Source: Anderseniella sp039978075 (lineage in GTDB: Bacteria; Pseudomonadota; Alphaproteobacteria; Rhizobiales; Aestuariivirgaceae). From it: DNA of 64,000 bases. The stretch lies in contig JBDWCA010000002.1 of the NCBI GenBank assembly GCA_039978075.1, positions 310,001 through 374,000 of the forward strand, written 5' to 3'. The notes under the pieces were generated by a model. It was given only the letters and a program-made list of their open reading frames with translations. It had not been told where the DNA came from and made no database searches. Positions within the stretch are counted from its first letter, which is position 1, and every line of letters starts with the position of its first letter. Below are positions 18,007 to 27,427 of this stretch, one piece after another. The position numbers and the translations under genes are program-made.

Positions 18007-19281
18007 TCACAACCCCTGCACCAGATGCGTGTCCGCCAGCACCGGGCGGCGCAATGCGAGCAACCGGCGGGCTTCCTCTGCTTTGCCCTGCTTGAGCAGG
18101 CATTCCAGCAGGGAGAATTCCAGCAGGTCGCGTTGCGCGCGGCTGCCGCCGAGGCGGGCGTCGTCAGCCATGCAGCCGGTTAAAAGGCGCTCGGCCTTAA
18201 GCCAGTCCTGCTCGGCGATTGCGCCGAAGGCTTCGGCTGCGTCGCGGACGAGGTCGGCTGCAGGACCCTTTGGACTGGACACAATCCTTGCCAGCGCATC
18301 GCCGTCGCTTGCCATGGCATGGGCAAGGGCTGCGTGATAGTCGATGAAGCTCAGGCCGGGATTGGGGAAGAACTTAGCGGCATAGGCACTGACCTCGCGC
18401 CATTTTTCCTTCGGCACGGTTTCGCCTGCCAGTTCCGCGCGATACAGGATGGATGCGGTATCAGACAGGATGTTGATCGGCATGCCCAGTGCCGCGCCCG
18501 GTTTGACGTCGGCGTCCACCCGCTGCCACATCTCAGCCGTGTTACCCAGTTGCAGCGACCATAGCGCCACGTGCCAGGACAGATGGCCATGCATGACGGC
18601 TGTGCGGTCATAGTCTTTGAGCCAGTCGTTGAGATAGGTCACGCCGGTTTGCGTTTCACCGGCCTCATAATCAATGTGCGAGCGGACATGGGCGCCATGC
18701 GCATTGCGCGGATTGATCGCCATCGAGCGGTCGATGATCGATGACGCCTTGTCCACCTGGCCGGTTTCACAAAGGGCAAAGGCGTACTGGCTCAGATACC
18801 ACCAGTCGTCTCCATAATGCTGTTGCAGGGAACCGGTAAAGGCCAGCATCTCCGCCTCACGGCCGGGCAGACCGGAGAACCCGATCAGCCCGAAAATGCT
18901 GGTGCTGGTCTGCACCACCATGGCGTCACGCGGATGGGACCTCGCATGGTCGATAACGCAGGCGAGGCCATCTGCGGACCTGCCGTTGGCCAGCAGGTCG
19001 AAGACGTTGATGTGGCCTGCCTCGCGCTCGGTGATGCCGGTGGCAAGCTCGCGGGCCTTGCCGATGATCTCACGCGCTTTCGCAACATTGCCGGTCGCCT
19101 GTTGCGCCCGCGCCAGTCCGGCAACCCCGAGTGCAAAGCCGGGGTCTTCGGCCACAACAGCCTCAAAAGCTTCGACTATATGCGGCGCACCTCCAAGCAG
19201 CTTGTCGACTGCCGTCACATAAAGGTCCCGGGCTTTGGCGGACGAGGTCGAAATCGGGTTGTCATATCTGTCGGTCAGCAA
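18007..19281 (-). CDS. TPR protein, TTC38 family
   Basis: 424 residues of degenerate tetratricopeptide helices. GHINVFDLLANG, HPRDAMVVQTS, DDWWYLSQYAFALCETGQ and HGHLSWHVALWSLQLGN are the pattern of the TTC38-like family found in bacteria and animals; its function is unknown. The TTG start at 19281 is backed by GAGGAG nine bases upstream. There is no signal peptide, so it is cytoplasmic. Confidence 0.82.
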   Translation of the reverse strand: MLTDRYDNPISTSSAKARDLYVTAVDKLLGGAPHIVEAFEAVVAEDPGFALGVAGLARAQQATGNVAKAREIIGKARELATGITEREAGHINVFDLLANGRSADGLACVIDHARSHPRDAMVVQTSTSIFGLIGFSGLPGREAEMLAFTGSLQQHYGDDWWYLSQYAFALCETGQVDKASSIIDRSMAINPRNAHGAHVRSHIDYEAGETQTGVTYLNDWLKDYDRTAVMHGHLSWHVALWSLQLGNTAEMWQRVDADVKPGAALGMPINILSDTASILYRAELAGETVPKEKWREVSAYAAKFFPNPGLSFIDYHAALAHAMASDGDALARIVSSPKGPAADLVRDAAEAFGAIAEQDWLKAERLLTGCMADDARLGGSRAQRDLLEFSLLECLLKQGKAEEARRLLALRRPVLADTHLVQGL

Positions 19282-19317
19282 GTCCGTTCACTCCTCGGGC
19301 TCAAAGATCATACCGAT

Positions 19318-19941
19318 CTAGGCCTTGCGCGGCATCAGGTCATAGGGGCCTTTCCAGCCCGGCAGGGAAGATATGCGCTCGCGCCATTTCAGGATATGAG
19401 GATAGTCGTTGAGATCAACACCCAGTTCGCCGTCATAGAACATGTACCCGGCCAGTGACAGGTCGGCGATGGTCATTCTGTCGAGCGCCATGAAGTCGTG
19501 CGCTGCCAGATGTTTGTCGACGATCTGCATGGTTGCTTCGGCGCGTCCGCGCAGGAACTCCGTCACTGGTGTTTCCCCGGAATTGAGAAACGTGATCATG
19601 AAGCGCAGCGTGGCGTTGTAGCTGGTGAACTTGTGATTGTCGAAATACATCCAGCGCAGAATTTCATGGCGCTCGTCATCATTGTTCCAGCCGAATTTGC
19701 CGAATCTGGCAGCGAGGTATTCAAGCATGACACCGGTCTGGATCAGCTTGCGCTCGCCGTGCAGCAACACCGGGACTTCACCCATTTCATTGACCTTGGA
19801 CCGGTATTCGTCCGAACGCGTCTCGCCATTGAAAAAGTCGACGAAGCGTGGATCCCAGTCCGCTCCGCACAATTCCAGCATTAGGGCAACCTTGTAGGCA
19901 TTGCCGGATTCGCCAAAGCAATACAGTTGATAGTCTGACAT
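19318..19941 (-). CDS. Glutathione S-transferase family protein
   Basis: 207 residues. The thioredoxin-like N-terminal domain (LYCFGESGNAYKVALMLELCG, then MGEVPVLLHGERKLIQTGVMLEYLA with the cis-proline after Val) is followed by the helical domain, including MTIADLSLAGYMFYD with the conserved Asp of the N-capping box. The substrate is not predictable; detoxification is the usual role. Confidence 0.88.
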   Translation of the reverse strand: MSDYQLYCFGESGNAYKVALMLELCGADWDPRFVDFFNGETRSDEYRSKVNEMGEVPVLLHGERKLIQTGVMLEYLAARFGKFGWNNDDERHEILRWMYFDNHKFTSYNATLRFMITFLNSGETPVTEFLRGRAEATMQIVDKHLAAHDFMALDRMTIADLSLAGYMFYDGELGVDLNDYPHILKWRERISSLPGWKGPYDLMPRKA

Positions 19942-19965
19942 GTGATTTCTTTCAGTCCTGGTTGA

Positions 19966-20391
19966 TCAGGCGCTTTGATAACGCGCGATTGCCGCGTGCT
20001 CCAGTGCCGCTGTCTGCAATTTCGTCAGGTCCAGTGCATCGCGCAGCATGGCCAGGAAACGGATTTCCTCACGCGCAATATTGCGGTCGGCAATTGCTAC
20101 CTCGACCGCCAGTGCGTAAGCGGTTTCGCGCAGTACCGCAGGCAGGCCGGCCTTTATCAGGGCGAGGGCTGTTTGCAGACCGGTTTCTTCCTGCAGGATT
20201 TCACCACACTCCTGCGCCACATGGGTCAGGCGTTCGGGATCAAAGCCGGAAAACGCCGGCAGGGTCTGCACCAGCCTGCCGATGCGGGCCAGTTCGGCAT
20301 TGCCGATTTTGGCATCGACGGCAATCATGGTCATCATCACGTAAATGAGCGCCTGATGATGGTTGATGGTCTTGCTTACGGGTTTGTTCAT
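19966..20391 (-). CDS. TerB-like (tellurite resistance TerB family) protein
   Basis: 141 residues, all helical, with DAKIGNAELARIGRLVQ and IADRNIAREEIRFLAMLRDAL: two acidic-loop helices typical of the TerB/DjlA-N fold. It is an isolated TerB-fold gene with no terZACDE cluster, so tellurite resistance should not be assumed. The ATG at 20391 follows a GGAG inside the end of the helicase gene, 2 bases after its stop, so the two genes are coupled. Confidence 0.82.
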   Translation of the reverse strand: MNKPVSKTINHHQALIYVMMTMIAVDAKIGNAELARIGRLVQTLPAFSGFDPERLTHVAQECGEILQEETGLQTALALIKAGLPAVLRETAYALAVEVAIADRNIAREEIRFLAMLRDALDLTKLQTAALEHAAIARYQSA

Positions 20392-20393
20392 AT

Positions 20394-23237
20394 TCAATTT
20401 GCTCCAAACTCTTTTACAATCTCAATGGCATCTACAAGGCCGGTCCGTTCAATGGTCAGGCCGGGAGGAAAGGCTGTCGAGAACCGGCTTGCCATACGCG
20501 CATCCAGCATCACAAAACAACCCCTGTCGGTTGACTGCCGGATCAGCCGGCCGAATGCCTGCCGCAATCTGAGGCGAACCTGCATGTCCTGCCAGGCCTG
20601 GCCGCCAAAAGCGCCGCGCCGCGCCCGCTCCAGTATGGTGGGTTGGCCCCACGGTACCCGATCCATGACGATCAGCCTAAGTGAATCTCCGGGCACATCG
20701 ACCCCGTCACGCACCGCATCCGTGCCCAGCAGGCAGGCGTTTTCTTCAGCCCTGAACATGTCAACCAGCGTGCCGGTGTCAATCGGGTCGGCATGTTGAG
20801 CGTAGAGCGGTAATCCCGCTTCCGCCATCGGCTGCACCAGCCGCCGGTGGACTGCCCGCAACCGTGAGATCGCGGTAAACAGACCCAGCGCCCCGCCACC
20901 CGATGCCATGAACAGTTCGCGGTAGGCGGCAGCCAGCTGATCCATGTTTTCCCGGCCCACATCGTTGACCACGATCAGGCGGGAGTTCTTCAGATAGTCG
21001 AACGGCGAGTCCCAGCTGTGCCGGATAACCGGATAGGGCAGGTGAACCGAACCGGTGCGCATTTCCGCATTGCGCCAGTCATCCGGCATCTCAGGTGGAC
21101 GGTCACGCAGTGTGGCCGAGGTGATGATGATACCGTCTGCCGGTTGCAGCACTGCACTGGCCAGCGGCACGGTCGGGTCGATCCAGTGGGAATGCAGGCC
21201 GGTATCGATTTCGCGGTCCCAGGCCTGCTCGATGGCGAACCATTCGGAAAATTCAGGTCTTGGTTCATCGACCAGCCGGCTCAGCATTTCAATGAAACCA
21301 CCGAGCATGAGCTCCGACCGCCGGGTCAGGGATCGGGCCAGTGCTTCGATGCGGGCCCGTTCGGTACTGGCCAGTTCAGCCGCCTCGTCGTCCAGCCGTT
21401 TCATCAGCCGCCGGGCCAGTCCGGTCATCGGCCGCTTGAGGTCTATCATGGCGGCAGCAAGCGTGCCGGCTGCGGCCTGCAATCCGTCTATGAACGGCCG
21501 GCAGTCGGTTTCCAGGTTGCCGGTCTGCCGGCTGTCGGCACGCGCCGTTACCTGCTGCCTGACGAGGCCTAGAAAGGCTTCGGTTTCACCGTCCGCCTGA
21601 CCGGCCTGAATACGCCGCATCCAGCCAGGCCCCGGCAGGCACAGGGCGCCTGCCAGAACCGCAGCCAGCAGGTCTTCCGCCTCATCGTCGTCACCGGCAA
21701 GATCGCCGAGCCGGTCGACCAGCCCGCGGCCCCTGCGGCGTTGTGATTCCGGACCCCTGATCCAGCGCCTCAGTTCGGTTGTCTCCTGGCCCGTAAGATG
21801 GCCGGAAAACGCGCTGTCGGCGGCATCAAACAGATGGTGGCCTTCATCGAACACCAGCCGTTTCAAACCGCCGGCGCGTTCCTGGTCTTCATCCACTTGA
21901 GCTTCGCCGAGGGCGTGATCCACTGCGATCTGGTGCAGTACCAGCGCGTGATTGGCGATAACAAGATCAGCCTTGCGGCCGGCGCGCACCGCTTTTTCGA
22001 TGAAACATTTGCGGTAATGCGGGCACGCGGAATAGATGCATTCGCCGCGCCGGTCGGTCAGGCCCAGACCCATCGGGGTCATGGCGCGCTCGCCGGTATT
22101 GGCATCATAGAACAGCCCCATCAGCCAGGCGGGGAAATCGCCGCCGACCATGTCGCCATCCTTTGAATGGCGCACCCAGCGCGCGATCAGCCCGGCCATC
22201 AGCGCCGAGCGGGGGTTGGATGCCGTCATGCGTGCAAACGCTTCCTGCATGTTGAGCAGGCAGACATAGTTTTCGCGACCCTTGCGCACGACGATCTTGT
22301 GGCGGCGTTCTGCCGGGTCCGGCACCAGCCGTGCGGTTTCCTGTTCAAGCTGGCGTTGCAGGTTCTTGGTGTAGGTGGAAATCCAAACCGCCTGCTTGTT
22401 GCGCGACGCCCACAGGTAGGATGGCGCGAGATAACCCAGCGTCTTGCCCAGCCCGGTGCCTGCTTCCGCCAGCACGATCGCATTGCTGGCCGGTGTTTCG
22501 CGCGGCACGAAGGCGGCCGTCGCGGCACCGGCATAGTCGACCTGTTGCGGCCGGGCTTCCGAAGAACCGCCTAAAACACCTGCCAGGAATGTCTGGGCTT
22601 CTGCCGCTGTTACCGGTTCGTGGGCGCCGGGCGGGCGTGGCCCGTCGTCTTCCCATTCATCTATCCGGTCCCAGACATTCAAACCCGTCGCGAAAACCGA
22701 GGCTGCATCGCCTGAAGGGTCGCGGCCCAGGCGCTGGATGACCAGTTTTGCCCACGGCCATTTGCCCCGGTCGAGAAACTGCGCCACCTGAAATGTCTCG
22801 CGTGAGTTCGGGTAGTTTTTTTGTGCGACCCGGTCGAGCAGGGCCTGGCTCAGGGTCATGATCAGATCGGCATCCGGCAGGTCGGTCTCCAGCCCGAGCG
22901 CGGCACACAATCCGCGCGGTGTCGGTACCGCCATCACCGCCGGTGCTACAAATGCAAAAAGTTCGCAGACATCAAGGTGGGACTGTTCACGTGCGGTACG
23001 GACCACGCCCTGCGGCACCTGTGCCGCCAGTGCCAGCCGGTTGACCAGGTATCCAGCATGACAGACCACGTGCGCACGATCACCCAGTTGTTTAAGGGCC
23101 GCGGGCGGTTTTATCGTTTCCGGCTGCTGACCCGCAGTAATGCGCAGTGCGGACACCCCGTCCAGTACCATGACCGGTGGTAGGTCCTGATTGCCGGCAG
23201 GCTGTGCTGTGGCGTTTTGATCCTGGCTGTCGTTCAT
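20394..23237 (-). CDS. ATP-dependent DNA helicase, DinG/XPD-like superfamily 2
   Basis: 947 residues. Walker A LAEAGTGLGKTLGYL, cysteines for an Fe-S cluster (YVCLL, then ECIYSACPHYRKC), DEGH box VFDEGHHLFD, motif V region GTDAVRDGVDVPGDSL and motif VI QAFGRLIRQSTDRG are all visible. The roughly 200-residue N-terminal extension before the Walker motif is typical of the long alphaproteobacterial DinG-like branch. It probably unwinds forked, D-loop or RNA-DNA structures in repair. A TTG one codon upstream is possible. Confidence 0.9.
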   Translation of the reverse strand: MNDSQDQNATAQPAGNQDLPPVMVLDGVSALRITAGQQPETIKPPAALKQLGDRAHVVCHAGYLVNRLALAAQVPQGVVRTAREQSHLDVCELFAFVAPAVMAVPTPRGLCAALGLETDLPDADLIMTLSQALLDRVAQKNYPNSRETFQVAQFLDRGKWPWAKLVIQRLGRDPSGDAASVFATGLNVWDRIDEWEDDGPRPPGAHEPVTAAEAQTFLAGVLGGSSEARPQQVDYAGAATAAFVPRETPASNAIVLAEAGTGLGKTLGYLAPSYLWASRNKQAVWISTYTKNLQRQLEQETARLVPDPAERRHKIVVRKGRENYVCLLNMQEAFARMTASNPRSALMAGLIARWVRHSKDGDMVGGDFPAWLMGLFYDANTGERAMTPMGLGLTDRRGECIYSACPHYRKCFIEKAVRAGRKADLVIANHALVLHQIAVDHALGEAQVDEDQERAGGLKRLVFDEGHHLFDAADSAFSGHLTGQETTELRRWIRGPESQRRRGRGLVDRLGDLAGDDDEAEDLLAAVLAGALCLPGPGWMRRIQAGQADGETEAFLGLVRQQVTARADSRQTGNLETDCRPFIDGLQAAAGTLAAAMIDLKRPMTGLARRLMKRLDDEAAELASTERARIEALARSLTRRSELMLGGFIEMLSRLVDEPRPEFSEWFAIEQAWDREIDTGLHSHWIDPTVPLASAVLQPADGIIITSATLRDRPPEMPDDWRNAEMRTGSVHLPYPVIRHSWDSPFDYLKNSRLIVVNDVGRENMDQLAAAYRELFMASGGGALGLFTAISRLRAVHRRLVQPMAEAGLPLYAQHADPIDTGTLVDMFRAEENACLLGTDAVRDGVDVPGDSLRLIVMDRVPWGQPTILERARRGAFGGQAWQDMQVRLRLRQAFGRLIRQSTDRGCFVMLDARMASRFSTAFPPGLTIERTGLVDAIEIVKEFGAN

Positions 23238-23327
23238 CAATTATCGATTCGGCTCTTTATGTTCGCGTCGCAATGTGGCACAGCTTTTCGCGCAATATCA
23301 GGGTCACGACCCTACCTTTTTCAAGAA

Positions 23328-25001
23328 ATGAATGCTGAATTGTCCATGTCCAGTCCGTCAAAGCCGTCTGTCGATCCTGCCCTGCGCGCCGCCGCCCTTG
23401 AAAGCAAGGCGTGGCCATTTGAAGAGGCCCGCAAACTGCTCAAGCGAATCGAGAAGCGCCAGACGCGCCACGACTATATCCTGTTCGAGACAGGATACGG
23501 GCCCTCCGGTTTGCCGCATATAGGGACTTTCGGCGAAGTTGCCCGCACAACCATGATCCGGCGCGCGTTTGAGCTGATCTCGGACATGCCGACAAAACTG
23601 TTGTGTTTTTCCGATGACATGGACGGCATGCGCAAGGTGCCCGACAACGTGCCCAACCAGGAGTTGCTGCAGGAAAACCTGCACCGTCCGCTGACCGTGG
23701 TGCCGGACCCTTTCGGTGAATATGAGAGCTTCGGCCATCATAACAACGCCATGTTGCGCCGGTTTCTCGACACGTTCGGGTTTGAATATGAGTTCGCCAG
23801 TGCGACCGAGTACTACAAGTCCGGCAAGTTTGACGACATCCTGCTGCGCGCCTGTGAGCGCTACCAGAAAATCATGGACATCATGCTGCCGACGCTGGGC
23901 GAGGAACGCCGCGCAACCTATTCCTGCTTCCTGCCGATCTCGCCCATATCAGGGCGCGTGCTGTATGTGCCGATGAAGGACGTCAACGGTGCCGACGGTA
24001 CCGTCACGTTTGAAGACGAGGACGGAACGGACGTCACGCTGCCGGTCACCGGCGGCAATGTGAAGCTGCAGTGGAAGCCGGATTTCGGCGCCAGGTGGGC
24101 AGCGCTTGGCGTCGACTTTGAAATGTACGGCAAGGACCACCAGACCAATACGCCGATTTATGACAGCATCTGCCGGGCGCTGGGTGGCCACGCACCGGAA
24201 CACTATGTCTATGAGCTGTTCCTCGACCAGAACGGTGAAAAGATTTCCAAGTCGAAAGGCAATGGCCTGACCATTGACGAGTGGCTGACCTACGCGCCGA
24301 CAGAAAGCCTGTCGATGTTCATGTTCCAGAAGCCGCGCACCGCAAAGCGCCTGTACTTCGACGTCATTCCGCGCGCTGTGGACGAGTATTACCAGCACCT
24401 GGCGGCTTTTCGGCGACAGCATAATTCGCAGGAGCTGAAGGACCAGCTCATGAACCCGGTCTGGCACGTTCATGAGGGCAAACCACCTGAGGTGGACCTG
24501 CCGGTTACATTTGCGCTGCTGCTCAATCTGGCGGCCGTGGCCAATGCTGAAACCAAGGACGGCCTGTGGGCATTCATCCAGCGTTATTCGCCGGACACCA
24601 CACCGCAAACACACCCGCATGTTGACCAGCTTGCAGGCTTTGCGTTGCGCTATTTCGAGGACTTTGTCAGGCCGGCCAAGCAATACCGCGAAGCAACAGC
24701 GGATGAAGCAACCGCCCTGCGCGATCTGTCGGACACGCTGGCCAAATTGCCGGCAGGCTCGACACCGCAGGACATCCAGTCGGCAATCTATGATGTTGGC
24801 CGGCGCGAACCCTACACCAAGCAGAACAAGGACGGCTCCGTCGGTGTGTCGCTGGCCTGGTTCAACACGCTTTATGAAATCCTGCTCGGTGAAAAGCAGG
24901 GGCCACGGTTTGGGTCATTTGTGGCGCTGTACGGCATTGATGAAACCCGCGCGCTGATTGATCGGGCGCTGGCCGGTGAGTTGATCAGGGATGCTGCATG
25001 A
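23328..25001 (+). CDS. lysS: Lysyl-tRNA synthetase, class I
   Basis: About 557 residues. HIGH-type PHIGTFGE, KMSKS-type KISKSKGNG and the class I LysRS sequence LCFSDDMDGMRKVPDN identify the archaeal/alphaproteobacterial class I enzyme, not the common class II LysS. The start is uncertain between ATG 23328 and ATG 23346, neither with a strong SD. Its stop overlaps the start of the M24 peptidase gene (ATGA). Confidence 0.94.
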   Translation: MNAELSMSSPSKPSVDPALRAAALESKAWPFEEARKLLKRIEKRQTRHDYILFETGYGPSGLPHIGTFGEVARTTMIRRAFELISDMPTKLLCFSDDMDGMRKVPDNVPNQELLQENLHRPLTVVPDPFGEYESFGHHNNAMLRRFLDTFGFEYEFASATEYYKSGKFDDILLRACERYQKIMDIMLPTLGEERRATYSCFLPISPISGRVLYVPMKDVNGADGTVTFEDEDGTDVTLPVTGGNVKLQWKPDFGARWAALGVDFEMYGKDHQTNTPIYDSICRALGGHAPEHYVYELFLDQNGEKISKSKGNGLTIDEWLTYAPTESLSMFMFQKPRTAKRLYFDVIPRAVDEYYQHLAAFRRQHNSQELKDQLMNPVWHVHEGKPPEVDLPVTFALLLNLAAVANAETKDGLWAFIQRYSPDTTPQTHPHVDQLAGFALRYFEDFVRPAKQYREATADEATALRDLSDTLAKLPAGSTPQDIQSAIYDVGRREPYTKQNKDGSVGVSLAWFNTLYEILLGEKQGPRFGSFVALYGIDETRALIDRALAGELIRDAA

Positions 25002-26164
25002 TGGCACCTGTGCGGGGATTTGAACTGTCGGAGTTTGAAGCACGCATGGCGCGGGCGCAGTCGGAAATGAGCGCCCGGAACCTTGATGCGGTCGTTATAA
25101 CCGCACCGCCCAACTGGCGGTATTTTGCCGGTTTCACCACCCAGTTCTGGGAAAGCCCGACGCGTCCCTGGTTTCTCATCCTGCCGCGCGAAGGGGAACC
25201 GATAGCGGTTATCCCGACCATTGGCGAACCCGGCCTCGCCAAAACCTGGGTAAAGGACATCCGCACCTGGCCGGCGCCGCAGCCGGAAGATGACGGTGTG
25301 TCCCTCATGGCACAGGTGCTGGCCGACTGTCCGCGCAGCTACGGCCGCATCGGCTGGGAGATGGGCCGTGAGAGCATCATTCGCATGCCGATTGCCGATT
25401 TTGACCGTATCCGGTCCGCCTGCACCGGCATTGAGTTTGCCGATGCATCACCGCTGATCTGGCGCTTGCGGATGGTCAAGTCACCGGCGGAGATTGCAAA
25501 GATTGAACGGGCCTGTTTGATCGGCAGCGAGGCCTATGCCGCACTGCCCGGCCAGTTGACTGCCGGTATGAACGAACATGACATTGCCCGCACCTTCCGG
25601 GCGGAACTGACCCGACAGGGCGCGGATGCCATTCCGTTCATGGCCGTCACGGCAGGTGCCGGCGGTTATGACCAGATCATTGTTGGCCCCAATGACCGTG
25701 ACCTTGCCTCAGGTGATGTCATGTTTATCGACCTGGGTGCCACCTTTGACGGATACTTCTGCGACTTCGACCGCAATTTTTCCTGTGGCGATGCAGATGA
25801 CGAGACTAAAAAAACGCAGGACGTTGTCTGGCGCGCGACCGAGGCAGGCATAGCCGCAGCACGTCCCGGCGCAACCCCGGCAGACCTTGCCGCGGCCATG
25901 GCGTCGGTTATGGCAGATGCAGGTGCGGCAGGCGGCAATGTCGGGCGTCTCGGCCACGGGCTTGGGTTGCAACTGACCGAACCGCCGTCAAACATGGTGG
26001 GTGACGAAACGGTACTGGAGCCCGGCATGGTGATGACCATCGAACCCGGCATGGACTATGGCGACGGCAAGATGCTGGTGCATGAAGAAAACGTCGTCAT
26101 CACCGAAGACGGCTGCCGCCTGCTGACGGCACGGGCGCCCCGCGATATGTGGCAGATCGGTTAA
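24998..26164 (+). CDS. M24 family metallopeptidase (Xaa-Pro aminopeptidase / ectoine hydrolase DoeA-like)
   Basis: 388 residues in the pita-bread fold. Creatinase-type N-terminal domain (AVVITAPPNWRYFAGF), then metal-ligand motifs FIDLGATFDGYFCDFDRNF, GHGLGL, MTIEPGM and HEENVVIT. All ligands for a dinuclear metal site appear intact, so it is probably an active hydrolase rather than a metal-free creatinase. Ectoine hydrolase and aminopeptidase P are the main alternatives. Its stop codon overlaps that of the convergent MFS gene. Confidence 0.85.
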   Translation: MMAPVRGFELSEFEARMARAQSEMSARNLDAVVITAPPNWRYFAGFTTQFWESPTRPWFLILPREGEPIAVIPTIGEPGLAKTWVKDIRTWPAPQPEDDGVSLMAQVLADCPRSYGRIGWEMGRESIIRMPIADFDRIRSACTGIEFADASPLIWRLRMVKSPAEIAKIERACLIGSEAYAALPGQLTAGMNEHDIARTFRAELTRQGADAIPFMAVTAGAGGYDQIIVGPNDRDLASGDVMFIDLGATFDGYFCDFDRNFSCGDADDETKKTQDVVWRATEAGIAAARPGATPADLAAAMASVMADAGAAGGNVGRLGHGLGLQLTEPPSNMVGDETVLEPGMVMTIEPGMDYGDGKMLVHEENVVITEDGCRLLTARAPRDMWQIG

Positions 26165-27405
26165 ACCTTAAGGTCGGTGCCGCGCTCCGTCCACCACATG
26201 ACCATCAGTGATATCGCCCCCAGAATGGCAAAACCTGCGATCAGCGGCACCACCGTATTGTCGAACCAGTGACCGATGGCCCAGCCCAGCGGCAGGGAGA
26301 TGAAGGTGGAGACGGACCCGACAAAGGCGGCGCCCAGTCCGGCCATGTGTCCCAGCGGTTCCATCGCCATTGCATTGAAATTGCCGAACAGGATACCGGT
26401 CGCAAAGAATGCCGCCAGCAGCCACACCATGAATGACCACAACGGCGGGACACCGTCGAACTGCCACACGATCATCAGGAACAGCGCTGATATGACGGTG
26501 ACGCCGAACAGTGCACGCCAGGTCAGGAAGCGCATGCCCAGCCGCATCACGACGCTTGAGTTGAAGATGCTGGCGGCACCGATGGCAAGTGCTGCCACAC
26601 CGAAGTAGACGGCAAACAGTTTGCCGGTTCCGTAGACGGTCTGGAAAACCTGCTGTGCGGAACTCAGATAACCGAGAAAAGCGCCGAATATGATGCCCGA
26701 TGCGATCGTGTAGCCTACTGCAGCACGGAAACTGCAGGCTTCAGCGATACCGCCGGCAATATTGCTTAAGGAGAATTTCCGCCGGTCCTGCATCGCCAGG
26801 GTTTCAGGCTGGCGGGTTGCGAACCACATAAAGGCGATGATCGCCATCAACAGCAGCAGGCCGAAGATCGCCCGCCAGTCGGCAACCAGCAAGACCGCTT
26901 CGCCAACGCTCGGCGCAATGGCCGGCACCAGAATGAAGATGGCCATGACGATGGACATGATGCGTGCCATGGCACGGCCTTCATAGCCGTCGCGCACCAG
27001 CGCCAGGCTGACAATGCGCGGTGCCGCTGCACCCAGGCCCTGCAGCACCCTGCCTGCCAGCATGACTTCGAACACCGTTGCCGTCATCGACATGATGCAG
27101 CCTGCGATGAAGATGACATAGCCTCCGTAGATCACCGGCTTGCGGCCAAAACTGTCGGACAGCGGGCCGGCGGCGATCTGCCCGGCGGCAAATCCCAAAA
27201 ACATGCCCGATACGATCAACTGCGTGTCATTGGCATCCGTAACGCCCAGATCAGCGCCGATCCGGCCGAGTGCCGGCAACATGGCATCAATGGACAGGGC
27301 CAGGATCGAAACCATCGTCGCCAGCATGGTGACGAACTCTGCCATGCCCAAAGGTTTTGTTGGTGCTTTCATCGCTGCCGGATAAGGCATTGTGGGACGC
27401 AACAC
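26161..27405 (-). CDS. MFS transporter, Bcr/CflA drug-exporter family
   Basis: 414 residues with 12 predicted membrane segments. SIDAMLPALGRIGADLGV at the N-terminus, the loop 2-3 motif GPLSDSFGRKPVIYGG, and LQGLGAAAPRIVSLALVRDGYEG are typical of Bcr/CflA. It exports drugs or metabolites by proton antiport. The GTG start at 27405 is favoured because GAGG lies five bases ahead of it; ATG codons at 27390 and 27372 lack such sites. Confidence 0.88.
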   Translation of the reverse strand: MLRPTMPYPAAMKAPTKPLGMAEFVTMLATMVSILALSIDAMLPALGRIGADLGVTDANDTQLIVSGMFLGFAAGQIAAGPLSDSFGRKPVIYGGYVIFIAGCIMSMTATVFEVMLAGRVLQGLGAAAPRIVSLALVRDGYEGRAMARIMSIVMAIFILVPAIAPSVGEAVLLVADWRAIFGLLLLMAIIAFMWFATRQPETLAMQDRRKFSLSNIAGGIAEACSFRAAVGYTIASGIIFGAFLGYLSSAQQVFQTVYGTGKLFAVYFGVAALAIGAASIFNSSVVMRLGMRFLTWRALFGVTVISALFLMIVWQFDGVPPLWSFMVWLLAAFFATGILFGNFNAMAMEPLGHMAGLGAAFVGSVSTFISLPLGWAIGHWFDNTVVPLIAGFAILGAISLMVMWWTERGTDLKV

Positions 27406-27427
27406 AATTACCTCATATGCATAACAG

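Noticed and set aside
19966..20391. Tellurite resistance operon
   Set aside because: Only a single TerB-fold gene coupled to a helicase; none of the other ter genes is present.
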